Shown: one piece after another, positions 8,001 to 14,687 of the stretch
Layout of the letters: every line of letters starts with the position of its first letter
How positions within the stretch are numbered: position 1 is the first letter of the stretch
From: a virus
Reading direction: 5' to 3' (one strand)
Length of the DNA stretch: 25,169 nucleotides
IMG/VR virus record: IMGVR_UViG_3300017971_005425
Location: 1-25,169 of that record
Notes under the pieces: generated by a model
The model's database searches: none
What the model was told of the DNA's origin: nothing
The model's input: the letters and a program-made list of their open reading frames with translations, nothing else
Position numbers and translations under genes: made by a program

Positions 8001-8934
8001 ACCCAATCTCCTCCAGTTCCGTCACGACGTCCGCGACGTTGGAAATTCTGTTTGCCCCGGGTACCTCCGCCCCTACGTTCAGCTCCCCCTCTACCAAGAA
8101 GACCTCCACCCCGATGGAGAGGATCTCCCGCGCCACCGCGGGGTCGTCCTCCACCATCGCGATAAGGTTAGGGAAGTCCTCCAGGATCTTCCGGTGCTTC
8201 TCCCGGTGGAAGAGGACCGCGTCGCAGCGGAGCCCGTTCCGCTCCAGCCACTCCAGCGTATCCGCGTAGATCCGGTAGAACCGCCAGTAGGGACGCTTGG
8301 ATAGTAGGACCACGGAGTAACCGGCGGCGCGGAGTCCGTTGAGCATCTCCCGCGCACCGGGTCGAACCCCCTGCTCCCGCTTCGCCCCGCTCTTCCGGTA
8401 CTCGTCCTTGATCTCCCGGTACCGCTTGGGACCCACCTTCTCCCGGAGCGCCGCAAGCGTCTCGAACGGTTCTTCAGCTGGGGGGGAAACCCAGCGGAGG
8501 AAGCAACCTGGGTAGTCGTTCAGAACCCCGTCGATGTCCACCGCCACCACCGGACTCCCCGGAGAGATCGCCCGGAGACGCTGCTCCATCCCGTAACGGT
8601 AGTCCACCACCCGGGACTTCCGGCGGAACTCCTCCAGGACCTCGGAGGCGGAGAACCCCCAGACGTTGGCGAGCCCGAGCAGGAACTTGAAGCAGTCCGT
8701 CCACTCCTCCAGAACGTTCCCCCGGTTGACCCGCTTCCCCTCCAGGCGATGCATCTTCCAGTTCGTCTCCCGGAGTAGCTCGTGAAGCTCCCCCTCCACG
8801 TGGAGGACGAATTGCTTCGTCCACTGCGCCCGGTCCGCTCCGGAGAGTTCCGCCAGGTCCAAGCCACGATCCGCGAAGAACCTCCGGTTGAACGCGGTCT
8901 GGGTCTCGAAGATCTCCTCCAACGCGTCCTTCAT
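7987..8934 (-). CDS. Fused all-alpha dUTPase (dUTPase_2/MazG-like) and HAD phosphatase
   Basis: A 315-residue two-domain protein. Residues about 1-115 resemble the dimeric all-alpha dUTPases: an acidic metal-binding helix with E49 and E52, the NWKMH segment that follows it in this family, and a second acidic pair E77-x2-D80. Residues 128-315 are a HAD-type phosphatase with motif I VDIDGV (nucleophile D133, acid D135), motif II LLSKRP (S212), basic residues near 246-249 and motif IV VEDDP (262-265). The predicted reactions are hydrolysis of a dNTP to dNMP and pyrophosphate, then dephosphorylation of a nucleotide. The ATG at 8934 follows GGAGGG by seven bases and overlaps the oxidoreductase stop (ATGA). 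The stop lies 14 bases inside the ThyX-like gene. The linkage suggests the two activities act in sequence on one substrate. Confidence 0.8.
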   Translation of the reverse strand: MKDALEEIFETQTAFNRRFFADRGLDLAELSGADRAQWTKQFVLHVEGELHELLRETNWKMHRLEGKRVNRGNVLEEWTDCFKFLLGLANVWGFSASEVLEEFRRKSRVVDYRYGMEQRLRAISPGSPVVAVDIDGVLNDYPGCFLRWVSPPAEEPFETLAALREKVGPKRYREIKDEYRKSGAKREQGVRPGAREMLNGLRAAGYSVVLLSKRPYWRFYRIYADTLEWLERNGLRCDAVLFHREKHRKILEDFPNLIAMVEDDPAVAREILSIGVEVFLVEGELNVGAEVPGANRISNVADVVTELEEIGYESR

Positions 8935-9878
8935 CGTACATCCCTCCAGCGATAGAGTTCCTCTATCACGTCGTGAAGGCGGATAGAGTGATCCCACCGC
9001 GCCAACCGCCCGACGTTCCGGACCCTACCCCCCAACTCCTCCACCCTGGGACGGGTGGAGACCTCCGAGATCTGCAGCGGCGCGGAGTAAACCTGCTTCC
9101 CATGGACCAGATCCAGGAATTCCGGCGGGACTGACACCGCGTTGAACTCGTAGACGAACCTCTCGTTCTTCCAGGAATCATGCAGGAACTTCACGCGCTC
9201 GAACGGGAGCGATTCGTCCGCTACGTAGAGGAAGTCAAGCTCCCGCTCCTCCCATACCCGGTCCAACGCACTAGTGTAGGCGTCCCCACTTACGAAGGTC
9301 TTCCAACCCGCCTTTGCCTCCGGTGGGAACTCCATCTTCGGGAATATCATCTCACAGAAGACCGACCTCGGGAGCGTGTTGACCAACGTAGTAGCGGGGA
9401 ACTCCACCGTCGGGGATTGATTGAACCGGATCACCGTTCCCAAGTGGAAGATAGACTCCACCTCCATCTCGTAAATCAGGTTCCTCTCCAAGAGAAGGTC
9501 GATTATCTGCTCCAGGGGAACGCTGGAGACCTCGATCTCCCCCGGCTTCCCGGAGGAGGCCACGGAGGAGGGTACTTTCCCGGAGACGCCCCCGCGGCTA
9601 CGCCGGTAATAGCTCTTCAAGTCCGCCTCGGAGGGGGCGTCCCTAACCTCACCCGAGCAAAGCCACCCAAACTTAACCCAGCGAGATCCCCAATTCAGCC
9701 CAAGATCCAGGAGGAAGCGCTCCACAGAGGGGGTCCACCAGAGGTAGGTTGGAGCCAGGTTGCGAAGGGTCTTGGAACCCCCGGGATCCTTCCCCACCAC
9801 GTAGCGCGCCCCCAGGATCTCCGCCGCAATCAAGCCCACGGGACCGGCCCCGAGGACGAGCGTCTCTTCAGGCTTCAT
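8931..9878 (-). CDS. FAD/NAD(P)-binding oxidoreductase, UDP-galactopyranose-mutase-like fold
   Basis: A 315-residue flavoprotein candidate. The dinucleotide-binding motif GAGPVG (G10-x-G12-x2-G15) lies at the extreme N-terminus after one beta strand. A segment like the amine-oxidase/UGM superfamily follows (PTYLWWTPSVERFL, residues about 44-57), with a later strand-and-loop VNTLPRSVF (about 186-194) typical of that fold. There is no signal peptide or membrane segment, so it should be cytosolic. It ends in an ATGA overlap with the dUTPase-HAD gene and sits directly upstream of it in the operon, pointing to nucleotide or sugar-nucleotide chemistry. The ribosome-binding site is weak (GGGG). The substrate is unknown; UGM itself is longer (about 380 aa), so this is a shortened or distant relative. 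Confidence 0.65.
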   Translation of the reverse strand: MKPEETLVLGAGPVGLIAAEILGARYVVGKDPGGSKTLRNLAPTYLWWTPSVERFLLDLGLNWGSRWVKFGWLCSGEVRDAPSEADLKSYYRRSRGGVSGKVPSSVASSGKPGEIEVSSVPLEQIIDLLLERNLIYEMEVESIFHLGTVIRFNQSPTVEFPATTLVNTLPRSVFCEMIFPKMEFPPEAKAGWKTFVSGDAYTSALDRVWEERELDFLYVADESLPFERVKFLHDSWKNERFVYEFNAVSVPPEFLDLVHGKQVYSAPLQISEVSTRPRVEELGGRVRNVGRLARWDHSIRLHDVIEELYRWRDVR

Positions 9879-9889
9879 CAGAAGCCCCG

Positions 9890-10597
9890 TCAGCTGTACT
9901 TGCGTAGAACGAAGAGAGCGACCTCTAAGGCCTCGCGGGAGACGTCCCCAACATAGATATAGTTAGTCCGCCCCGTGTGCCGTCTGCGTCGTGCATCCTT
10001 GTCCAAAAATTCCAAATTTTCGAAGTGATCCAAAACTCCATCATTGACGGAAAATTGTACTTGAAGCCCACGATTGTAGACTCCGATTCTCTTCTGACCA
10101 CTTGGATCAAAATAGGAAATATACAACTTTGTCCTATCCTTCCGCCAACCGTCCCCCATCGCCTCCGTCAACTGCTCGTTCAGGCGCTCCGCCTCCATCC
10201 CCCCGAGGTCCCCGCGGCGGTTCCGCTTCCGCTTCTCCGCCGCCTCCACCTCCGCGCGGAGTTCCTCCTCCCCCTTCTCCCCAGGGTCAATCCCCAGCTT
10301 CCCGGCGCGACTCTCGACCTCCTCAGTGGTCATCCGCGGCGCGTCCTCCGCCTCGTCCTGGATCACGGACCCGCAGGCCCAGCACTTGCTCATCTCCCCG
10401 TCCAAGGAGGAGTTGCACCGCCCGCAGACGTAGGGGAGTTCGTGCCTCCGGCGGTCCAGCTCCGCCATCACCTCCGCGTGAGCCTCCCGGATCTTCCGAC
10501 CCTGGGGCTCGAAGCCCAGGACCTCCGCGGACGTCTTCCGCAGCGTGCTCAGGTTCAGTTGCTTGAAACGAGGTCCCTCTAGTTCCGGTACCGACAT
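9890..10597 (-). CDS. Zinc-ribbon protein with SAP/HeH-like segment, function unknown
   Basis: A 235-residue protein. Residues 58-75 form a four-cysteine zinc ribbon (C58-x2-C61, C72-x2-C75). The next 40 residues (TTEEVESRAGKLGI through EEELRAEVEAAE) have the pattern of a SAP/HeH/Rho-N type helical nucleic-acid-binding motif. The C-terminal 90 residues form a separate domain with many aromatic and basic residues (GWRKDRTKLYISYFDPSG, then RTNYIYVGDVS). The start has GGAGG four bases upstream and lies 19 bases inside the sigma-like gene. The part encoding the C-terminal domain (about 9950-10140) is markedly AT-richer than the rest, so the gene may be a chimera. A DNA- or RNA-binding role is plausible but unproven. 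Confidence 0.75.
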   Translation of the reverse strand: MSVPELEGPRFKQLNLSTLRKTSAEVLGFEPQGRKIREAHAEVMAELDRRRHELPYVCGRCNSSLDGEMSKCWACGSVIQDEAEDAPRMTTEEVESRAGKLGIDPGEKGEEELRAEVEAAEKRKRNRRGDLGGMEAERLNEQLTEAMGDGWRKDRTKLYISYFDPSGQKRIGVYNRGLQVQFSVNDGVLDHFENLEFLDKDARRRRHTGRTNYIYVGDVSREALEVALFVLRKYS

Positions 10598-11223
10598 GTC
10601 GCCTCCTTCGGGGACTCATAACCAAGATGAGCCTGAGGGAGGTCCCGGAGGAGGTCCCTCAGCTCCGGGAGACCCGGCTCCTCCGGGGCGAGGGGATCCG
10701 GCTCCGGCGTCCCCAGAACGCGGTGGAGGAGGTGGAGGGCGTCCCGGCTCATCCGAAGCTCCGCGCGCCGGACCAGCAGCTCCACGTCTAGGACGTCCCG
10801 GCTCCAGCGCTCGTCCGGGACCTGCTCCGAGAACTCGCTGGGGACCTCCGGACGGTAGAGCCGGAGCGCGGTCCGCTTCATGGCGTACCCGGCGGACTGC
10901 TCCGCGAACTTCCGGAGGGAGACCAGCTCCACCTCCCCGCGGACGCGGTGCTCCGCCGCGGCGTGAGCGCGGAGGTCCGAGAACTCGAGGAACGGCGCTC
11001 CGCAGCGCCCGCAGAACCAGAGAAACCGCCTGACGCTCCGGGAGAGGGCCAGGAGGCCCTCGTTCAAGACGTCCTCCCGGACCCCGGTCAAACCTGGGTA
11101 CCTCCGGAGGACGCTTCCGGAAACCGTCGTCAGCCAGCCGCGGTACTCCGACTCGACGCGCCGGAAGGTGGAATTGGAGGGATTGGAACGGTAGGCCCGA
11201 AGGGCCAGCTCTCGACTATCCAT
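10579..11223 (-). CDS. Sigma-70 region-2-like protein with an inserted C2H2 zinc finger
   Basis: A 214-residue protein whose residues about 21-125 read like sigma-70 region 2 interrupted by a zinc finger. RRYPGLTGVREDVLNEGLLA (40-59) matches regions 2.1-2.2. KFAEQSAGYAMKRTALRLYR (105-124) matches regions 2.3-2.4. Between them, C71-x2-C74-x3-F78-x5-L84-x2-H87-x4-H92 fits the classical C2H2 consensus exactly. The C-terminal part has no recognisable region 4 HTH but contains a helix (SRDALHLLHRVL) often seen in phage sigma-like proteins. It may direct host RNA polymerase to phage promoters. AGGAGGT lies nine bases before the ATG, and a candidate sigma-70-type promoter lies just upstream. The sigma assignment rests on pattern only; an unrelated DNA-binding protein is the main alternative. 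Confidence 0.6.
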   Translation of the reverse strand: MDSRELALRAYRSNPSNSTFRRVESEYRGWLTTVSGSVLRRYPGLTGVREDVLNEGLLALSRSVRRFLWFCGRCGAPFLEFSDLRAHAAAEHRVRGEVELVSLRKFAEQSAGYAMKRTALRLYRPEVPSEFSEQVPDERWSRDVLDVELLVRRAELRMSRDALHLLHRVLGTPEPDPLAPEEPGLPELRDLLRDLPQAHLGYESPKEATCRYRN

Positions 11224-11257
11224 TTTGGTGAGACCTCCTCGGTTGGTCAGACCGGCG

Positions 11258-11286
11258 ATTAAATCTCCTTTTTTAACTCCTGTAAA
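11258..11286 (-). promoter_or_regulatory. Candidate sigma-70-type promoter for the sigma-like gene
   Basis: Reading the minus strand, TTTACA (11281-11286) and TTTAAT (11258-11263) are separated by exactly 17 bases. They lie in the short AT-rich gap between the recombinase stop and the sigma-like start. The match to TTGACA/TATAAT is five of six bases in each box. Its position would let the nucleotide-metabolism operon be transcribed separately from the recombinase. Confidence 0.5.
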
Positions 11287-11295
11287 GGGTAAATC

Positions 11296-12003
11296 TCAAC
11301 CCTCTCGTAAGCTACGAACCTCGCGGTACTTTTGGTGGGTCAGTACGACGGAGCGAACGGAGGAGGGGTACCAGCGCGCGCCGATCTTCGGTCCCCGACC
11401 GCGGCGGTTCAGGTGGGCGGCGATCTTCGCGTAGCTGTAACCCGCGTCCCGGAGCGCCAGGATCCCCTGGAGGACCGCCATCTCGACGGGGTCCTCGATC
11501 AGGCGCTTCCCGCCCCGGTCCCTCTGGTAGCCGAAGGGGACCTTCCCCCAGACCCGCCCGTCCCGAACGCAGCGCGCGGAGGCGTCGCGGCAGCGGGAGC
11601 GAATCATCTCCCGCTCCATCTCCGCGACCGCCGCGAGGATCGTCATCGTGAACCGTCCGTGGGGCGTAGTTGAGTCCATCTGCTCCCGGACGGAAGCGAA
11701 CCCCCGCTTCCCGTCCCTAAGCTTCGAGACCAGCTGCAGGAGGTCCAGAGCGGAACGAGAGAGGCGGTCGATGGCGTAGACCACTAGGACGTCCGCCTCC
11801 CCGTTCAGGACCCGGGAGAACGCCTCCTGGACCCCTTCCCGGTCGAGGTCCTTCCCGCTCCGCCCCCCGTCCTGGATAACGTCCACGAGTTCCCCGTCCG
11901 CGAGCGCCACGTACTGACGGATCTTCTCCTCCTGGTCCGCGAGGGAGACGCCCGTCCGGGCTTGGTCTAGCGTCGATACGCGTATATACCCGATATACTT
12001 CAC
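11296..12003 (-). CDS. Serine recombinase (resolvase/integrase family)
   Basis: A 235-residue site-specific serine recombinase. The catalytic N-terminal domain begins YIRVST with nucleophile S10 and Arg8, and contains IDRLSRS (residues 78-84) with the conserved arginines. The long helix and dimer segment (AAVAEMEREMIRSR) follows. The C-terminal part (about 165-235) looks like a partial recombinase domain with a DNA-binding helix (YSYAKIAAHLNRRG). It lacks the zinc-ribbon/coiled-coil extension of large phage integrases, so it is closer in size to resolvases. The start is taken as the GTG at 12003, which overlaps the upstream stop (GTGA) and yields the canonical first strand; longer in-frame versions run over the upstream gene. 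It may integrate or resolve the element. No attachment site could be identified. Confidence 0.9.
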   Translation of the reverse strand: MKYIGYIRVSTLDQARTGVSLADQEEKIRQYVALADGELVDVIQDGGRSGKDLDREGVQEAFSRVLNGEADVLVVYAIDRLSRSALDLLQLVSKLRDGKRGFASVREQMDSTTPHGRFTMTILAAVAEMEREMIRSRCRDASARCVRDGRVWGKVPFGYQRDRGGKRLIEDPVEMAVLQGILALRDAGYSYAKIAAHLNRRGRGPKIGARWYPSSVRSVVLTHQKYREVRSLREG

Positions 12004-12311
12004 TTTCCCACCTCGAGCCGCACGTTCTGCCACGGGTACCACCCGGAGGCTCCGTTGTGGTTTTTGAAGTTCAAGACAACCCCGTCTCCGCTGGCACCTC
12101 TGCAGATCGACCTCACCTTTTGCCTGACCCAAAGGGTCTTCCACCCGTCCTCGCTCTCGACGTAGACCCGCTCCCCGGGGTAACGGAAGAAGCGGTCGTT
12201 CTCCACGCTCCAAACGTGGAGGGGAACGTCGCCCTCGAAGTCCATGTAGAGCTTCCCGGCCTTCAACAGGTCCCAGGTCTCAGAAGGGGTCAACGCCTTT
12301 TCGATATCCAT
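12000..12311 (-). CDS. Hypothetical protein (103 aa)
   Basis: A small soluble protein that I do not recognise. It is rich in Trp and acidic residues and seems to form beta strands (KLYMDFEGDVPLHVWS, then GERVYVESEDGWKTLWV), which would suit a small beta-barrel fold. An AAGGGA site lies before the ATG. It overlaps the recombinase start (GTGA), so it may be co-translated with it and could act as an accessory or regulator of recombination. That is an inference from position only. Confidence 0.65.
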   Translation of the reverse strand: MDIEKALTPSETWDLLKAGKLYMDFEGDVPLHVWSVENDRFFRYPGERVYVESEDGWKTLWVRQKVRSICRGASGDGVVLNFKNHNGASGWYPWQNVRLEVGK

Positions 12312-12336
12312 TTCTAATCCCTTTCTAGAGCTATAA

Positions 12337-12561
12337 CTAAGCTACCCTCCGGAGGATACCGGCGTAACGGTCTAACCAGGAACAAGCGGAGAGATTATCA
12401 TTAACGTCCAGAGAGATAAGCTCCTCCGCGGCGGAAGAGTTCTTAACTACGGCGGAGACCATCCGGTCTAGCCTACCGCCCTTAAGGGAGGTCCAAGAAG
12501 AGGCGGTCCCGTAGTTAGAAATCAGGGTAGAGAGCTTAACCTTCAAAAGCAGGGTATCCAT
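12337..12561 (-). CDS. Hypothetical protein (74 aa), first gene after the AT-rich control region
   Basis: A small protein of unknown function with Ser/Leu-rich helical content and a WTSLKGGRLDRMVSAVV core. The start at 12561 is preferred to an ATG at 12582 because AAGGAGA lies eight bases before the former, and the latter would place that site inside the coding region. Its codons use more A and T than the flanking GC-rich genes. As the first gene downstream of an AT-rich promoter-like region and upstream of the recombinase, it may be an early or lysogeny-related product; nothing in the protein itself shows this. Confidence 0.55.
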   Translation of the reverse strand: MDTLLLKVKLSTLISNYGTASSWTSLKGGRLDRMVSAVVKNSSAAEELISLDVNDNLSACSWLDRYAGILRRVA

Positions 12562-12667
12562 CTTTTTATCTCCTTGGCTCATATTAATATCTTAATATAT
12601 AGTAAGAAAATATCCAGATATAAAATAAATTATTAGCTTTAAGTTCTTGGAATTACTTAAAAGAAAG
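12562..12667 (-). promoter_or_regulatory. AT-rich intergenic control region with candidate promoter and operator
   Basis: A sharply AT-rich stretch in a GC-rich genome. On the minus strand a TTTATA box (12619-12624) and a TATATA box (12596-12601) are 17 bases apart. A perfect 7-base inverted repeat, ATATTAA and TTAATAT with a 4-base spacer, spans 12581-12598 and overlaps the -10 box. This is the expected layout of a repressor-controlled promoter for the downstream genes up to the recombinase. The bias toward A and T makes chance matches likely, so the exact boxes are uncertain. Confidence 0.4.
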
Positions 12668-13279
12668 TTACTCTAGGTAGGCTTTCCGGAGCGCCTCGAG
12701 ATCCCGATCCCCAAACCCACCCCTCCAGGAGACATTCTCGTGCATCACAGAGGACCGCTCCCGGTCGTGAGCTAGCCCTAACGAATGCCCCAGCTCGTGC
12801 CTGAGGACGGGGAGGCGGAAGTCCGTGACGAGGTCCGCGCGGACGGAGACCGTAGCCCCCAGGATCTGCCCGGTCCTCTTATCGTAGGCGTGCTCCGTGA
12901 CGCCCTCAGACGCCCCGTAGGGCCACGAAGAAGGAGGGAGGGTCCGGAGGTAGAGGAAGCCCGTCCGCGGGCTCTCCGGGCGCGTCTCGAGCCTCCAGGG
13001 CATACAGGGGGAGAGGAGCGCGCCCCCCGGGAGGGTGGTCTCCTCCCGGACCCGATCGTAGACCTGAAGGAACTCCTCCGGAACCTCCGGTGCGTAGAAG
13101 CAGGGGACCGGAACGTCCGCCCGGTCCCACCTCAGCTCCGCGCCGTCCCGCTCCAAAAACCCGAGGTCCCCCGGTCGAACCGCGAGCGCGTAGATCACAC
13201 CCGAGAGCGCCAGGAGGAGGACGCCCCCGGCGGCGACGAACGTCCAACGGTGCCGCTTGACGAACTCCCAGAGGCCCAC
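12668..13279 (-). CDS. Membrane-anchored matrixin-like zinc metalloprotease (metzincin)
   Basis: A 203-residue protein with a short basic N-terminus (KRHRW), one transmembrane helix (residues about 14-34, FVAAGGVLLLALSGVIYALA) and an outer domain ending in a metzincin active site. HELGHSLGLAH (161-171) has the three zinc ligands and catalytic Glu162, and SVMH (177-180) is the Met-turn. Two cysteines (C60, C92) could form a disulfide. It should act outside the inner membrane as a type II anchored protease. The start is taken as a GTG two bases after the HTH gene stop; no ribosome-binding site is evident, so coupling is assumed. An ATG at 13351 would give a longer, overlapping version. It may process a host surface or virion protein, or serve as a lysogenic-conversion gene. 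Confidence 0.8.
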   Translation of the reverse strand: MGLWEFVKRHRWTFVAAGGVLLLALSGVIYALAVRPGDLGFLERDGAELRWDRADVPVPCFYAPEVPEEFLQVYDRVREETTLPGGALLSPCMPWRLETRPESPRTGFLYLRTLPPSSWPYGASEGVTEHAYDKRTGQILGATVSVRADLVTDFRLPVLRHELGHSLGLAHDRERSSVMHENVSWRGGFGDRDLEALRKAYLE

Positions 13280-13281
13280 GA

Positions 13282-13536
13282 TTAGACCGCGGCGCGGGAG
13301 CGGACGGGGAGGGAGAGGTACTTCCGCGCGTCCTCGACGTGGATCATCCACTCCCGCCGCCCCTCGATCCGGGTGGCCGGGAGCTTCCCGCTCCGGATCG
13401 CGTAGAGGACGGCGACCCGGGAGATCCCCTTCGCCTCCGCCACCTCCGGGAGGGTGACGAACGTCCGCCGCGGTCTCCGCTGCGCGGTGTCCTCCTCCTC
13501 CGGTTCCCGCTTCAGTTCTTCCAGTTCCTCTCTCAT
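13282..13536 (-). CDS. Excisionase-like / MerR-type HTH DNA-binding protein
   Basis: An 84-residue protein with an acidic N-terminus and a winged-helix domain of the excisionase/MerR type. The diagnostic pattern is TLPEVAEAKGISRVAVLYAI followed by a wing-like segment in which the Arg-rich strand leads into the terminal helix. Such proteins bend DNA and direct serine or tyrosine recombinases toward excision, or regulate transcription. The recombinase gene lies about 1.3 kb downstream. The start at 13536 is chosen because GGAGG lies five bases upstream and it makes an ATGA overlap with the primase stop; a start at 13572 would lengthen it by 12 residues. Confidence 0.75.
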   Translation of the reverse strand: MREELEELKREPEEEDTAQRRPRRTFVTLPEVAEAKGISRVAVLYAIRSGKLPATRIEGRREWMIHVEDARKYLSLPVRSRAAV

Positions 13537-14687
13537 CTCAACCTCCGGGTCCGCCGGAACCGAACTCTGCACTCGAGTCGGCTCCGCGGGGGCTCCAGGT
13601 ACCTCAGGAGGACGTCCTCAGGCGCGTCCCCGGGGTCCGTACCCTCCGGGAGCTGCCGAACTTCCGCCCGGGTGAAGCTCCCCACCTGTTCATCCACAGT
13701 CTTACCCAAGGTTAACCCCCCGTCGTCCCCGTCCGCTAAGTGGATGAGGTACGGGACCGTCCGGAGGCGCTGCGCCTGGGCCGGGTAGAGCCGCCCCCCG
13801 AGGACGGCGGCGACGGAGCGCTCCAGACCCTCCCGTCGGAGTAACGCCCGGACCCGCTCCGCGTCGAAGATACCCTCCACGAGGACCACCGGCCGGTCCG
13901 GCGGGAGCCCGTCCGGAGCCCAGAGGACCCCGGCTCCCTTCCCGAGGGGGAGGCCCGGGCAGTACCGCCCCTTGTCCCGGGACTTCAGCCGCTTGTTCAC
14001 CCCGCGGAGGAACCAGTTCACGACCCGCCCCTCCCAGGGGATGGGGAAGAGGACCCCCGGGACCGTCCCGGAGATAGCTCCCTTCAGCGCCTCCCCGGCG
14101 TGGTAGACGACCCGGACGTCCAACTCCCGGGCGCGCTGAAGCGGGATCTCCCGGCGTTCCAAGTACTCCCGGAAGCGTGGCTCCGCCCGATCAATAGGGA
14201 CGTTCGGGGGGAAGAGCAGCTCCCGCCACTCCGGCGCGGAGACCCTCCGACGGCGGCGCATCGCCAGCTCCGCCCGAGATTCCCGCTCCTCCCCGGTCAG
14301 GAACTCCTCCCGGAGCCAGGCCGCGGCCTCCGCCCGCTGCGCGTCGTTCGGCCAGTTCAACCGCCCGTCCTCCCGCTCCCCCCAGAGGTCGTTCCGGACC
14401 TTGGCAACGAGGTCTAGGAAGTTGAAGCCCCGCATCCCGTCCGGATCCGGGTGACTCCAGCAGTTAAACCACCCCAGCATCGAGCGCCCGGAAGAGTCCT
14501 CGACGTCCTCCACGCAGACGTGGAAAGACGGATTCTCGTCCACGTGCTCCGGGTCCGGACACTCCGCGTAAGCGTCCGCCCCGCTCCTCCAGAGGACGTC
14601 GATCCCGAGGCCCTCCTCTAGGACCTCCTCCAGGTCCAGGCGTCGGAGTAGCCGCTGGGTCCGCTCCAGGTCCCTAGCTCGACCCAT
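13533..14687 (-). CDS. TOPRIM-type DNA primase with CHC2-like zinc site
   Basis: A 384-residue primase. An N-terminal zinc site has C43, H48, C76 and H79 (a CHC2-like pattern). The TOPRIM domain has E271 in VVLVEGIFDA and the D319-x-D321 metal-binding pair in LADGDDGG. It likely makes RNA primers for the phage polymerase, working with the DnaB-like helicase encoded just upstream. It lacks a fused helicase, so the pair behaves like a split primase-helicase. The start lies 14 bases inside the helicase gene, with AAGGA five bases upstream. The downstream HTH gene overlaps its stop (ATGA). Confidence in the primase family is high; the zinc site is less certain because its last ligand is His. Confidence 0.85.
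   Translation of the reverse strand: MGRARDLERTQRLLRRLDLEEVLEEGLGIDVLWRSGADAYAECPDPEHVDENPSFHVCVEDVEDSSGRSMLGWFNCWSHPDPDGMRGFNFLDLVAKVRNDLWGEREDGRLNWPNDAQRAEAAAWLREEFLTGEERESRAELAMRRRRRVSAPEWRELLFPPNVPIDRAEPRFREYLERREIPLQRARELDVRVVYHAGEALKGAISGTVPGVLFPIPWEGRVVNWFLRGVNKRLKSRDKGRYCPGLPLGKGAGVLWAPDGLPPDRPVVLVEGIFDAERVRALLRREGLERSVAAVLGGRLYPAQAQRLRTVPYLIHLADGDDGGLTLGKTVDEQVGSFTRAEVRQLPEGTDPGDAPEDVLLRYLEPPRSRLECRVRFRRTRRLR

Noticed and set aside
5736-9956. Several long plus-strand frames (for example 5736-6401 and 9180-9956)
   Set aside because: All lie opposite recognisable minus-strand enzymes, have biased composition and no recognisable motif.
12004-12213. A longer N-terminus for the serine recombinase starting at 12213
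   Set aside because: The added residues are Arg/Gly-rich translation of the overlapping upstream gene; the canonical first strand begins at the GTG at 12003.
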